NCBI RefSeq assembly: GCF_002723835.1
Contig: NZ_BEWG01000015.1
Coordinates: 64,310 to 127,697 of the forward strand
Length of the DNA: 63,388 bases
From: Mycobacterium sp. shizuoka-1
Lineage (GTDB): Bacteria; Actinomycetota; Actinomycetes; Mycobacteriales; Mycobacteriaceae
Reading direction: 5' to 3'
Shown here piece after piece: positions 10,512 through 19,429 of the stretch (position 1 is the first letter of the stretch; each line of letters begins with the position of its first letter). A program made the position numbers and the translations under genes. The notes below the pieces were generated by a model, which was given only the letters and a program-made list of their open reading frames with translations, was not told where the DNA came from and ran no database searches.

Positions 10512-12215
10512 TCAGGCCGTGCCGGCGGCTAGCGCGCTGCGTGGGTTGAGGTTGGTGAGGTGACCGCTCTCGGTGCCCGCTGAGGGATCGAGTTCGCAGT
10601 CGATGAGTGCGGGCCGCCCCGAGGCGACCGCAGCGGCCAGTGCGTCGGCCAGGGCGCCGGGAGTGTCGACGTGGTAGCCGGTGCCACCGAACGCCTCGAT
10701 GAGTCGTTCGTGGCGGGCGCGGGGCGCCAGTACGGTGGGCTCCGGGTCGGTGCCGTAGGGGTCGACCCCGTCGCCGCGGTAGACCCCGCCGTTGTTGAGG
10801 ATGACCACGGTGATGGGAAGGCCGTAGCGGCAGATCGTTTCGATCTCCATGCCGCTGAACCCGAAGGCACTGTCGCCTTCGACCGCGATCACCGGCTGAC
10901 CGGTCTCGACGGCCGCGGCGATGGCGTAACCCATCCCGATGCCCATCACACCCCAGGTGCCGCTGTCCAGGCGGTGGCGGGGCACTCGCATGTCGACGAC
11001 GTTGCGGGTGACGTCCAGTGCGTTGGCGCCCTCGTTGACCAGATACACCTCGGGGTGGTCGCGGACGAAGTCGCGGATCGGGCGTAGCGCGTTGAAGAAC
11101 CGCATCGGCCGGGGGTCTTCGGCGAGCCGGCCGGCCATCACGCCGGCGTTGTGCCGGCGGCGCTCGGCCAGCTCGGCGCGCCACTCGTGCGGGCACATCA
11201 CCGGATGGCGTGCCAACCCGGCGCACAGCGCGGTGACGGTCGAGGTGATGTCGCCGGCCAGTGCGACGGTGGTCGGTTGATTGCTGTCGAATTCGCTGGG
11301 GTCGATGTCGATCTGGATGAACTTGGCCGCAGCCGACCAGTGCGGCGCCTCGCCGTGTTGCAGCAGCCAGTTCAGCCGTGCACCGACCAGTAACACCACG
11401 TCCGCCTTGGCCATCGCCAATGACCGTGCGGCGGCGGCCGACAACTCGTGGTCGTCGGGGATCAGGCCCTTGGCCATCGACATCGGCAGGAACGGGATGC
11501 CGGAGGTCTCGACCAGGGCGCGGATCTGCTGGTCGGCCTGGGCGTACGCGGCGCCCTTACCCAGCACGATCAGTGGGCGCTCGGCACCGGCCAGCAACTC
11601 CAGCGCCCGCACGATCGCGTCGTGTGCGGGGGTTTGGCGGGGTGCGGGGTCGGTGACCTTCCACAGCGATGCCGCGCCGGCGGCTGCGCCGATGGTCTGG
11701 GCCAGGACATCGCCAGGGATGTCGAGGTACACCCCGCCGGGACGGCCGGACACCGCGGTGCGAAACGCCCGGGCGACGCCGCGGCCGATGTCCTCGACCC
11801 GGTCGACTCGATAACTGGCCTTGGCAAGGGGTTTGGCGATGGCCAGCTGGTCGAGCTCCTCGTAGTCGCCGCGCTGCAGGTCCACGATCGCGCGCGTGCT
11901 GGAGCCGGCGATGTGCACCATGGGGAAGCAGTTCACCGTCGCGTTGGCCAATGCGACCATCCCATTGAGGAATCCCGGGCCCGAAACCGTCAGGCACACA
12001 CCGGGTTTCCCGGTCAAAAAGCCCGCCGCGGCGGCGGCGTGGCCGGCATCGGATTCGTGGCGGAACCCGATGTAGCGGATGCCCGAGGCCTGCGCCAACC
12101 GGGCGAGGTCGGTGATCGGGATGCCGACCACCCCGTAGATGGTCGCGACGTCGTTGAGGGCGAGCGCGTCGACGACGAGGTGGAATCCGTCGGTGAGGGC
12201 ATCGGGCGAAGTCAT
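10512..12215 (-). CDS. oxc: Oxalyl-CoA decarboxylase
   Basis: A 567-residue thiamine-diphosphate enzyme that decarboxylates oxalyl-CoA to formyl-CoA. The ThDP-activating glutamate is Glu54 in FRHESDAGHAA, and the ThDP/Mg motif runs from GDSAFGFSGME to ILNNGGVY. YEELDQL and the GVMGIGMGYA stretch are typical of the family (E. coli YfdU, M. tuberculosis OxcA). It is the promoter-proximal gene of the oxc-frc-ligase unit. ATG 12215 is chosen because homology starts there; the frame stays open into the kinase gene but without matching sequence. The sensor kinase ends 65 bases upstream on the same strand, so read-through from it is possible. Confidence 0.95.
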   Translation of the reverse strand: MTSPDALTDGFHLVVDALALNDVATIYGVVGIPITDLARLAQASGIRYIGFRHESDAGHAAAAAGFLTGKPGVCLTVSGPGFLNGMVALANATVNCFPMVHIAGSSTRAIVDLQRGDYEELDQLAIAKPLAKASYRVDRVEDIGRGVARAFRTAVSGRPGGVYLDIPGDVLAQTIGAAAGAASLWKVTDPAPRQTPAHDAIVRALELLAGAERPLIVLGKGAAYAQADQQIRALVETSGIPFLPMSMAKGLIPDDHELSAAAARSLAMAKADVVLLVGARLNWLLQHGEAPHWSAAAKFIQIDIDPSEFDSNQPTTVALAGDITSTVTALCAGLARHPVMCPHEWRAELAERRRHNAGVMAGRLAEDPRPMRFFNALRPIRDFVRDHPEVYLVNEGANALDVTRNVVDMRVPRHRLDSGTWGVMGIGMGYAIAAAVETGQPVIAVEGDSAFGFSGMEIETICRYGLPITVVILNNGGVYRGDGVDPYGTDPEPTVLAPRARHERLIEAFGGTGYHVDTPGALADALAAAVASGRPALIDCELDPSAGTESGHLTNLNPRSALAAGTA

Positions 12216-12280
12216 GGTCGAAGTCTGCTCGCCGCGGGTGCCCCAAGGCCAGAGCGCTAGCTGCAGATTGCGCGGTAGGG

Positions 12281-13843
12281 CTAGCCCCCAACGGGCAACG
12301 GGATCATCACGGTGATCGCGGTCCCGGCACCGTCCTCGCTGACGATGCCCAGGCGCCCCGAGAGCGCTTCGACGCGGTCGGTGAGTCCCACCAGACCGGA
12401 CCCGCCACCGCGGGCCGCCCCACCGATGCCGTCGTCGGCGATCCGCAACGTCAGCTCGTCCCGCGTCGCCCGGGCCCAGACGGTGACCTCGGTGGCCTGG
12501 GCGTGTTTGGCTGCGTTGGTGAGCGCTTCGGCCACCACGTAATACGCCGCCACCTCCACGGACTCGGGAAGCCGCCGGTCGACCTCGACATCGAGGGCAA
12601 TCGGGATCGCCGAGCGCCGAGCCAGCGTCTTGATCGCCGGTCCCAGCCCGCCGCGGGACAGGATCGCCGGGTGGATGCCTCGGGACAGCTCCTGCAGATC
12701 GGTGTGCAGGTGGGCCAGTCCGGCGATGATCGCGGCGAGTTGCTCGCGAACCTCGGGCGGTTCGGCGGGCGCGGACGCCTCCAGAGCGCGCAGCTCCAAC
12801 CCCAGTGACACGATGCGCTGTTGCGCGCCGTCGTGCAGGTCGCGTTCGAAACCTCGGCGTGCCTGATCGGCGGCGGTGACGATGCGGGCGCGCGACGCCT
12901 GCAGCTCGGCACGGGTCTCGGCGTTGGTGATCGCGGTGGCCACCAGATCGGCAAAGTCGGCGACGCGGTCCTCGGTGCGGCCGGGTAGCGGTTGCTCGTC
13001 CTCGCAGTCGACGACCATCGCCCCCCATACGGTGTCGTTCACCAGGATCGGGGCGCCCACCCCGCACCGCAGTCCGTGCCGCCGCAAGCGGGCCGCGGTC
13101 GAACCGGTCGCGTCGCGGTAGCTGTCGATCCGCGATGGCTGTCCGGTGCGGCGGATCGCCCCTGCGACGGTGTCACCGTCCAGGGCGACGGTCTCGCCGA
13201 GGGGCAGGATTCGGGACGGATCGACGTCGTAGGTGGCAACGGGCACGGCGCCGTCGCCGGTGAACCGCAGCAGGTTCACGTGCGCGACCCCCAGCCCGCG
13301 GGCCAGTTCGGTGACGGCGACGGGATACAGCTGGTCGGGGGCGGCGCCGCGGGCCACCATCGTGGCGACCCGACGCAGCGCGGCCTGCTGGCCGGCCAGG
13401 GCGCCGGCGTCGGCGGCGGCGCGGTCGGCTTCGACGCGGCGCGCCATGGCCTCGGCGGCGCGCAGCCGGGCCTGGCCGACCAGGACGTTGGTCAACAGCG
13501 CCAGCGTCATGAACACCACCAGCGCGGGAGCCAGGCTGCCGCTGCCTTCACTGACGTGAAATGTCACGTAGGCCAAAGCGCTGGCCACCGAGGTGGCCAG
13601 CGCGACGCCGAATCCCCACCCGGCCGAGACCACCAAGACCCCCAGCAGGAAGACCGCACCGAATGCGTTGTCGGGGGCCACGTTCTTGAGCACGTGGACG
13701 ATCAGCGTTTCGACCGCGATGAACACAACGGCCGTGAGCACGCCCCAGATCAGCGGCGGCGGCGTCGGGCGGATCAGTAACGCCAGCAGCCGCTCGCGCA
13801 GGCGCGCGCCGTGCTGGGAGTCGGAGGCCGGGGTCGCTGTCAT
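12281..13843 (-). CDS. Membrane GAF-domain sensor histidine kinase (HisKA_3 type)
   Basis: A 520-residue kinase. About four transmembrane helices (residues 28-125, DUF4118-like) are followed by a short coiled segment, a GAF domain (about 150-310), the dimerisation helix with the phosphoacceptor His337 in FERDLHDGAQQR, and a HATPase with AEALTNAAKHA (N box) and ADDGIGGAARGGGSGL (G boxes). This is the NarX/DesK class that pairs with NarL-type regulators; the candidate partner is the LuxR-type regulator encoded at 14339. The signal is unknown. It lies directly upstream of the oxalate operon on the same strand, which makes an oxalate- or C1-related signal possible but unproven. Confidence 0.92.
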   Translation of the reverse strand: MTATPASDSQHGARLRERLLALLIRPTPPPLIWGVLTAVVFIAVETLIVHVLKNVAPDNAFGAVFLLGVLVVSAGWGFGVALATSVASALAYVTFHVSEGSGSLAPALVVFMTLALLTNVLVGQARLRAAEAMARRVEADRAAADAGALAGQQAALRRVATMVARGAAPDQLYPVAVTELARGLGVAHVNLLRFTGDGAVPVATYDVDPSRILPLGETVALDGDTVAGAIRRTGQPSRIDSYRDATGSTAARLRRHGLRCGVGAPILVNDTVWGAMVVDCEDEQPLPGRTEDRVADFADLVATAITNAETRAELQASRARIVTAADQARRGFERDLHDGAQQRIVSLGLELRALEASAPAEPPEVREQLAAIIAGLAHLHTDLQELSRGIHPAILSRGGLGPAIKTLARRSAIPIALDVEVDRRLPESVEVAAYYVVAEALTNAAKHAQATEVTVWARATRDELTLRIADDGIGGAARGGGSGLVGLTDRVEALSGRLGIVSEDGAGTAITVMIPLPVGG

Positions 13844-13972
13844 GGTGTGCGATCGATGGTAGGAGAAGCGCTGGGATCAGGTATCTGCAAGCGCAGCTTT
13901 ACGGCTAGCAGCAATGCCGAGGACCGATCCGGTCTGCCATGCTCGAACCATGTTCGGTTTCGGAGGTGTGCG

Positions 13973-14329
13973 ATGCGCTGTTTGATCGTCGATGACAGCG
14001 CTCAGTTCCGCACCACCGCGAGCACGATCCTGGCCCGCGGCGGCATCGCTGTCGTCGGGATGGCGGCGAACGCGGCCGACGCGGTACGCACCTACCGGGA
14101 GCTGCACCCCGACGTGACGCTGGTCGATGTGGATCTGGGCGAGGAAAGCGGATTCGACGTCGTGCGGGCCTTGCACGACGCCGGGGCGCCGGCCTCCGCG
14201 ATGATCCTGATCTCCACCCATGCCGAATCGGATTTCACCGACCTGATCGCGGTCAGCCCGGTGTCGGGCTTTCTGCCGAAGTTCGCGTTCTCCACGCAGG
14301 CGGTGCGGGAATTGGTCGGCTCGGGCTGA
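13973..14329 (+). CDS. Stand-alone receiver-domain response regulator
   Basis: A 118-residue protein that is only a receiver domain. The acidic pair is in LIVDDSA, the phosphorylatable Asp in TLVDVDLGEES, the switch Thr in LISTHA and the Lys in FLPKFAF. There is no output domain, so it probably acts by phosphate transfer or by binding a partner. ATG 13973 has GGAGG at 13962-13966. The gene points against the kinase and LuxR regulator on either side and its 3' end faces the end of the LuxR regulator gene nine bases away. It may serve as a phosphate sink for the neighbouring kinase. Confidence 0.88.
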   Translation: MRCLIVDDSAQFRTTASTILARGGIAVVGMAANAADAVRTYRELHPDVTLVDVDLGEESGFDVVRALHDAGAPASAMILISTHAESDFTDLIAVSPVSGFLPKFAFSTQAVRELVGSG

Positions 14330-14338
14330 GGCCGGCGC

Positions 14339-14992
14339 TCAGAGCGATTCGAGGTAGACGATCACCGCGCGCACCCGGCGGTGGTCGTCATTGGTTTCCG
14401 GCAGGTCCAGCTTGGTCAGAATGCTGCGAACGTGCTTTTCCACCGTGCCCTCGGTCACGAAAATCCGTCGGGCGATACCGCTGTTGGACAGGCCCTCGGC
14501 CATCAGCGCCAGTACCTCGCGTTCCCGGCTGCTCAACGCCGCGAGCGGATCATTGCGCCGTCGTGCCGAGACCAGCTCGGTCACCAGTGCCGGGTCGATC
14601 ACCGAGGCACCGTTGACGACTCGGCCGAGGGTGTCGAGGAAGTCGCTGACGTCGGTGACGCGGCTCTTGAGCAGGTAGCCGATCGCGTGCCCGCCGGACA
14701 GCAACTCCAGCGCGTGGTCGACGTCGACGTGAGCCGACAACACCAGGATCGCGGTGTCGGGTGCCTCCTGGCGGATCTGCCGGGCGGCGTCGAGACCTTC
14801 GGTGCTGTGGGTGGGCGGCATCCGGATGTCGACGATCGCCACGTCCGGGTGTTCCCGGCGAACCAGTTCCAGCAATTCCGTACCGTCGCCGGCCTGACCC
14901 ACCACCTGCAAACCGGAGCGATCGAGCAGGCTGGCCAGTCCCTCCCGCAGCAGCACATCGTCATCGGCGACGACCACTCGCGTGCCAGCCAT
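14339..14992 (-). CDS. NarL/LuxR-family response regulator
   Basis: A 217-residue two-domain regulator. The receiver (residues 1-125) has the acidic cluster VVADDDVLLREGL, the phosphoacceptor Asp in VAIVDIRMPP, the switch Ser in LVLSAH and the Lys in YLLKSRV. The C-terminal LuxR helix-turn-helix (about 148-210) shows LSSREREVLALMAEGLSN and VEKHVRSILTKL. It is the likely cognate regulator of the HisKA_3 kinase at 12281, which is on the same strand about 0.5 kb downstream, separated by the oppositely oriented stand-alone receiver gene. Target genes are unknown. Confidence 0.92.
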   Translation of the reverse strand: MAGTRVVVADDDVLLREGLASLLDRSGLQVVGQAGDGTELLELVRREHPDVAIVDIRMPPTHSTEGLDAARQIRQEAPDTAILVLSAHVDVDHALELLSGGHAIGYLLKSRVTDVSDFLDTLGRVVNGASVIDPALVTELVSARRRNDPLAALSSREREVLALMAEGLSNSGIARRIFVTEGTVEKHVRSILTKLDLPETNDDHRRVRAVIVYLESL

Positions 14993-15156
14993 GCGTCCTC
15001 CTACCCCCGGCGTCGGGTCCAGTGTCTCATCGACAGGTCACCGGCAGGTATTACCGCTAGCCGGAACCGATGATGGCGGTCAGCGTTGACGACATCGCTG
15101 GGGAGCTCCGCGACAGTGAACCGTGGCGGACGTGCCATCGACGAGGGGAATCGACA

Positions 15157-15921
15157 ATGCGAATCTCGGGCAACACCATCTTCATTCCCGGGTCCACCAG
15201 TGGGATCGGCCTGGCGCTTGCGCTGGCCCTGCAGGGGCGGGGCAACACAGTCATCGTCGGCGGTCGACGAACCGATCAGTTGGAGGCCATCACCGCCCAG
15301 CACCCTGGACTGGGTGCGGTGCGCATCGACATCACCGACCCGGCCGACATCCGGCGGGCCGCCGATCAGGTTTTGGCCGATCACCCGGAGCTCAACGTGG
15401 TGATCGCGATGGCGGGCATCATGCGGATCGAAGACTGGCACCAGCCCGCATCGTTCCTCGATTCGGCCGAAGCCACCGTCGCCACCAATGTGCTGGGACC
15501 GATCCGGCTCATCGCGGCGTTCATCGAACATCTGCGGCAGCAACCGGATTCGACGATCATGACCGTCTCGTCCGGACTGGCGTTCGCGCCGCTGAAGGTG
15601 ACCCCCAGTTACAACGCCACGAAGGCGGCGATCCACATGCTCAGCGAGTCGCTGCGACTGCAGCTGGCCGATACCAGCGTCAAGGTAGTCGAGCTCGTAC
15701 CACCGGCAGTGCGGACTGCGCTGCTGCCGGGACAACAGAACAGTGAATTCGCCATGCCGCTGGAGGAATTCGTCGACGAGGTCGTCGATCTGCTGGAGGC
15801 TGCGCCCGATGCCCACGAGCTCCTGGTCGAGCGGGTCAAGTTCCTGCGGTACGGCGAGGTTCGCGGTGACTACGACGACGTGGTGGCTGCCCTCAATGCC
15901 GCCGACCCGAACGGAAAGTGA
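15157..15921 (+). CDS. Short-chain dehydrogenase, DltE-like
   Basis: A 254-residue classical SDR. The NAD(P) loop is GSTSGIG near residue 14, the NAG motif is replaced by AMAGIM, and the catalytic set is Ser in TVSSGLAF plus Tyr and Lys in SYNATKAA. The N-terminus resembles Bacillus DltE, an SDR whose reaction is itself undefined. The ATG at 15157 is preceded by GAGGGGAA; the frame is open for 29 more codons but without matching sequence. It has no operon partner on its strand, so no substrate can be suggested. Confidence 0.88.
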   Translation: MRISGNTIFIPGSTSGIGLALALALQGRGNTVIVGGRRTDQLEAITAQHPGLGAVRIDITDPADIRRAADQVLADHPELNVVIAMAGIMRIEDWHQPASFLDSAEATVATNVLGPIRLIAAFIEHLRQQPDSTIMTVSSGLAFAPLKVTPSYNATKAAIHMLSESLRLQLADTSVKVVELVPPAVRTALLPGQQNSEFAMPLEEFVDEVVDLLEAAPDAHELLVERVKFLRYGEVRGDYDDVVAALNAADPNGK

Positions 15922-15939
15922 GGAATCGGCCCGATGTGG

Positions 15940-17892
15940 CTAGCCCGCCAGGAATCGAGCGAATCGCGAGTCGTAGGCCTGCCGGCGTTCGGTCAGCTGC
16001 TGTGCCCGCTGTTCGGGTGTGACGTAGACGGTGGTGGGTGGCAGCGCCGCGGGCAGGTCCTGGATGCGGACCACGCGTGAGGTCACCGTCGGTGGGCCGG
16101 CGTCGGGGTTGGCCCCGGGCAGCTGCCACCGCACGAACAGACTGCCCTGGGAGAGCCCGGCAGTGTCGACCCAGTTGGCCACTCCCGGATCGGTTTTCGC
16201 GATCACGAGCGTGTAGGAACCGTCGGGGTTCTGAATCGCCTGCGACGAGTTGAGGCTGCTCTGGTGGTCGCGGTAGTCGGGGGTGATCGTCCAGGCGTCA
16301 GTGATCGGGGTGGTGAAATACCCGGCGTCGCCGAGGGTCACCGTGACGATCATGGCCTGGTCGTCGTCGAGGTGGAACAGCGTCGAGCTCTGGCGTTGTG
16401 TCGAGAGGGTTCCGAAGGTGTGCGTGGGTTTGCCCAGCGCGTTGACCGGCTGGACGAACGGCAACAGCATGAGGCCGTACAGCGCGAATCCGGAGGTGGT
16501 CGCCAAAGAGACCGCGTCGCCGACCAATTGGTCGTAGATCCGAGGAGCTCCGGCCGTCGGACCGTCGACGCGGACGACGGAGAGTTCGACGGGGGAGTCG
16601 GTCCACTGGCCGAGCGTGTCGCGAATGAACACCTGCCGGGCATCCGGGGTGAGCCGCAGGTGGTTGATCGCACCGTCATCGGCTGCCGAGTTGACGGTGA
16701 TGGTGAAGGTGCCGTCCGGATTGACCACCAGATCGTGCAGTCCGATGTTGTCGACGGAGTTGGTGACGTTCGCGTCGGTGTAGACCGAGAAGTTCAGGTC
16801 GGCCGGCGGGTTGCCGACGAACCGCCCGGTGATCACATACGAGGATGCAGCGTCGACCGGGATGGTCCGATACACCGAATCCGGATTGTCGTACGCCCAG
16901 CGCCCACCGGGGATGGCCAGCGGCCCCCAGGTGTGTGGCGGGATCTCGTAGGTCAGGACCTGCGGCCGGTCGGCGTCGGTGTTCACCACACGCATGGCGA
17001 CCCCGAAAGTGAACTCGTCGAGAGCCTGGTTCAGCCGGGCGACGGTGGTGCTGTCCAGGCCGCCCGCGGGCAGGTACTTCACGGCGGCCAACGCGAACCA
17101 CCACGGCCGCAACACGTTCTTCATCCATTGCAACCGCGGGGCGTGTGCGATCTGTGCGGCCAGGGCCTCCAACTGGAGTTGCTCCGGCGGTGCGGTGGAA
17201 CCGGGGGCCACCGTGACGGTCACCGTCGTCTGGCCGCCGCTCGGATCGGCGTGCAGGACGCCGGCGAGGTTGATGTGCGGTGGATTGCCGGTGTGGTCAC
17301 CGACCCGGACGGTGAAGGTGTCGGTGCCGCCGGATACGGCGAACGCATCGGTGGGCACGTAGGCGAACGTGCCGTCGGACCTGAGGACCACGCTGCCGTG
17401 CGCAGGGGCGGCCGTCAGGACGTACGAGATCCGATCACCCTCGCGATCGGCGGCATTGAGATCGCCGTTGATCACGCCGTACTGCGAGGCGGTGTTCTGC
17501 GCGGGGTCGTAGTCGACTGTGGGTGCGGCGTTGAAGAGGGCGGCACTGATATGGCGGCGCAACAGCTGGGCGGCCGCCGCCAAAGCCTCGTCGGGACCCG
17601 GGAGCCGGGCAGGTGGGTTTACCGGCTTCACGCTGCGGGGCGCCGTCTTCTGGGCCGGCCGCGGCGAGCGCGCGCCGGCCGCGATGCCGGAGGGCGTGCG
17701 CGTCGCCGCACGAACACGTACGGGCGCCGTGGGTTTCGTGGCACGAGGGGAAGCCGCGACACCGTGGGCGGCCGATGATGTCCGATCTGGCGCCGGTCCA
17801 GCCGAGTCGGCACACGCGACTGCGGGCGCCGCTACCGCTCCCACCCCGAGGAACAACGCGAGTGCGCCGATCCTGCCGACGAAACGGCCCAT
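15940..17892 (-). CDS. Large secreted protein: cadherin/VCBS-like repeat plus DUF1214-like domain
   Basis: A 650-residue exported protein. A Sec signal peptide (residues 1 to about 29, ending AVACADS) is followed by a basic Ala/Pro/Thr-rich stalk, one cadherin/VCBS-like unit (about 135-235, with GSVVLRSDGTFAYVPTDAF and TDTFTVRVGD), and a long C-terminal part whose SVYRTIPVDAASSYVITG segment resembles DUF1214 proteins. The architecture matches other surface proteins in this window (28219, 32399). No catalytic residues can be named. It is monocistronic, ending tail to tail with the SDR gene at 15921. The cellular role is unknown, likely cell-envelope. Confidence 0.8.
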   Translation of the reverse strand: MGRFVGRIGALALFLGVGAVAAPAVACADSAGPAPDRTSSAAHGVAASPRATKPTAPVRVRAATRTPSGIAAGARSPRPAQKTAPRSVKPVNPPARLPGPDEALAAAAQLLRRHISAALFNAAPTVDYDPAQNTASQYGVINGDLNAADREGDRISYVLTAAPAHGSVVLRSDGTFAYVPTDAFAVSGGTDTFTVRVGDHTGNPPHINLAGVLHADPSGGQTTVTVTVAPGSTAPPEQLQLEALAAQIAHAPRLQWMKNVLRPWWFALAAVKYLPAGGLDSTTVARLNQALDEFTFGVAMRVVNTDADRPQVLTYEIPPHTWGPLAIPGGRWAYDNPDSVYRTIPVDAASSYVITGRFVGNPPADLNFSVYTDANVTNSVDNIGLHDLVVNPDGTFTITVNSAADDGAINHLRLTPDARQVFIRDTLGQWTDSPVELSVVRVDGPTAGAPRIYDQLVGDAVSLATTSGFALYGLMLLPFVQPVNALGKPTHTFGTLSTQRQSSTLFHLDDDQAMIVTVTLGDAGYFTTPITDAWTITPDYRDHQSSLNSSQAIQNPDGSYTLVIAKTDPGVANWVDTAGLSQGSLFVRWQLPGANPDAGPPTVTSRVVRIQDLPAALPPTTVYVTPEQRAQQLTERRQAYDSRFARFLAG

Positions 17893-17977
17893 CGAAGTAC
17901 CCCCGGCACATCGTTGTGGTCAGATACGCTCCGTAGCGTAGCGGAAGCCCGGTGTGGTCGGCCGGTGGTTGCCGATG

Positions 17978-19360
17978 TCACCCCGTGAGTTCGGCGATCA
18001 CCGCTTGGGCGGCCCGCTCGCCGGCGTCGACCGCGCCTTCCATATAGGCACTCCAGTAGGTGGCGGTATCGGTTGATGCCCAATGGATCACGCCGATGGG
18101 TGCGCTGAGCGCCGGGCCGTAACTGGTCCACACATGCGGCCCCAGGTTGGCGTTGTAGCAGCCGCGGGTCCACTGCCGGTCCGACCATTCGCCGTCCACG
18201 TAGAACTCCGGTTTCGCGGCCTTGCTTCCGTAGTGGCGTACCAGTTCCGCGGTCAGCGCTTCTCGGCGCTCGGCTTCGGGAAGACGTCCGAAGGTGCGGG
18301 CCTGTTCGCCCTCCAGAAACATGAGGATCACTCCGTGGTCGTCGCCGGGTATGCAGGTGTCATTGGACATCCGGGCCGGACCGATGTCGGAGATGAGTTG
18401 ACCGTTGAAACCGTCTGCGCGCCAGAATGGTTCGTCGTAGACGAAGAACGCCTTCATCGACGAGCCGTTCGGCAGCCGCTGGGTGAGTTGATCGCGGACG
18501 CCGGACAGCGGCGGGTCGTACATGATTCGGCCTGCGAGTGTCGGTGAGATGGCGACGATGACCCGGCGCCCGCGCGCAATCAGTCCACCCCGGCAGGTCA
18601 CCGTCACGCCGTCGGCGGAGTGCTCGATCAGCTGGACGGGGACGTTCAGCACGATGTGATCGGTGATCAGGGCCGCCAGCCGACGGGGAATCTCGCCCGT
18701 CCCGCCGACGAACCGGGTGGTCTGGGCACCGCCCTCGGACTCGGCGAAGAGCTCCGAGGTCACCCCGCAGGTCTGGATCGTGAACAGCAGATGCAGGAAG
18801 GACACTTCGGCGGTGGGCACCGCCAGGATGCCGACCGTGCAGATCTCCAGCAGGGTACGGGCGACCGGCGACAGCCCTTGTGCGTCGTACCACGCGCCGG
18901 CGGTGATCTCGTCCCACTCCTGTGCCCGCGCCGCCAGCCAGGGCGCTTCGACCGGAACGTCGGCGGCCAACTCGTCGAGGCGGCGCAGCACCCGTTCGAG
19001 TTCGGCCAGTTCCCCGGCGAACCGGGCGTGAAACTCGTTCTCCCGCAGCACCCCGGAGCCGACGAGATCGTAGGAGGTCTCACCGTCCTCGAACTGAGGG
19101 TAGGTCTCGACGCCGAGTTCGGCTGCCAGCCGGAACATCCGCTCGTGGGTGTCACCGATCCACTGGGCCCCGAGTTCGACGGGCAGACCGGGTAAGACTT
19201 CCTCGGTGAGGATGCGTCCCCCGACGCGTTCGTCGGCCTCCAGCACCACCGGTGTCAGCCCGGCCGCCAGTACCGTGCGGGCGGCGATCATTCCCGACAG
19301 CCCCGCCCCGACGATGACGACGTCCGCGTCGATCTCTTTCTGCTTCGGCATGGTGGACAC
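17978..19360 (-). CDS. Flavin monoamine oxidase family protein
   Basis: A 460-residue FAD enzyme oxidising amines to aldehydes, ammonia and hydrogen peroxide. The N-terminal dinucleotide site is VVIVGAGLSGMIAARTV, followed by EADERVGGRI and GAQWIG, typical of the MAO/putrescine oxidase group. Near the C-terminus WTRGCYNAN matches the SGGCY segment in which Cys binds FAD covalently in MAOs, and VDAGERAA is the final FAD contact. M. tuberculosis AofH is a likely relative. There is no signal peptide. The substrate (putrescine, tyramine or another amine) cannot be chosen from sequence. Confidence 0.9.
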   Translation of the reverse strand: MSTMPKQKEIDADVVIVGAGLSGMIAARTVLAAGLTPVVLEADERVGGRILTEEVLPGLPVELGAQWIGDTHERMFRLAAELGVETYPQFEDGETSYDLVGSGVLRENEFHARFAGELAELERVLRRLDELAADVPVEAPWLAARAQEWDEITAGAWYDAQGLSPVARTLLEICTVGILAVPTAEVSFLHLLFTIQTCGVTSELFAESEGGAQTTRFVGGTGEIPRRLAALITDHIVLNVPVQLIEHSADGVTVTCRGGLIARGRRVIVAISPTLAGRIMYDPPLSGVRDQLTQRLPNGSSMKAFFVYDEPFWRADGFNGQLISDIGPARMSNDTCIPGDDHGVILMFLEGEQARTFGRLPEAERREALTAELVRHYGSKAAKPEFYVDGEWSDRQWTRGCYNANLGPHVWTSYGPALSAPIGVIHWASTDTATYWSAYMEGAVDAGERAAQAVIAELTG

Positions 19361-19429
19361 TGTGACACAGGGTGGGTGCGGCTACAGGCGGACGGCAATG
19401 ATGTCCAAGATGCCCGCCAAGGGTTGCGA

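Noticed and set aside
12216..13067. Extended oxc frame reaching into the kinase gene
   Set aside because: It overlaps conserved HATPase and GAF coding sequence on the same strand in another frame, and Oxc homology starts at 12215.
14326..14342. Small ctgag/ctcag hairpin between the convergent regulator genes as a terminator
   Set aside because: The stem is only five bases without a T-run; too weak to call.
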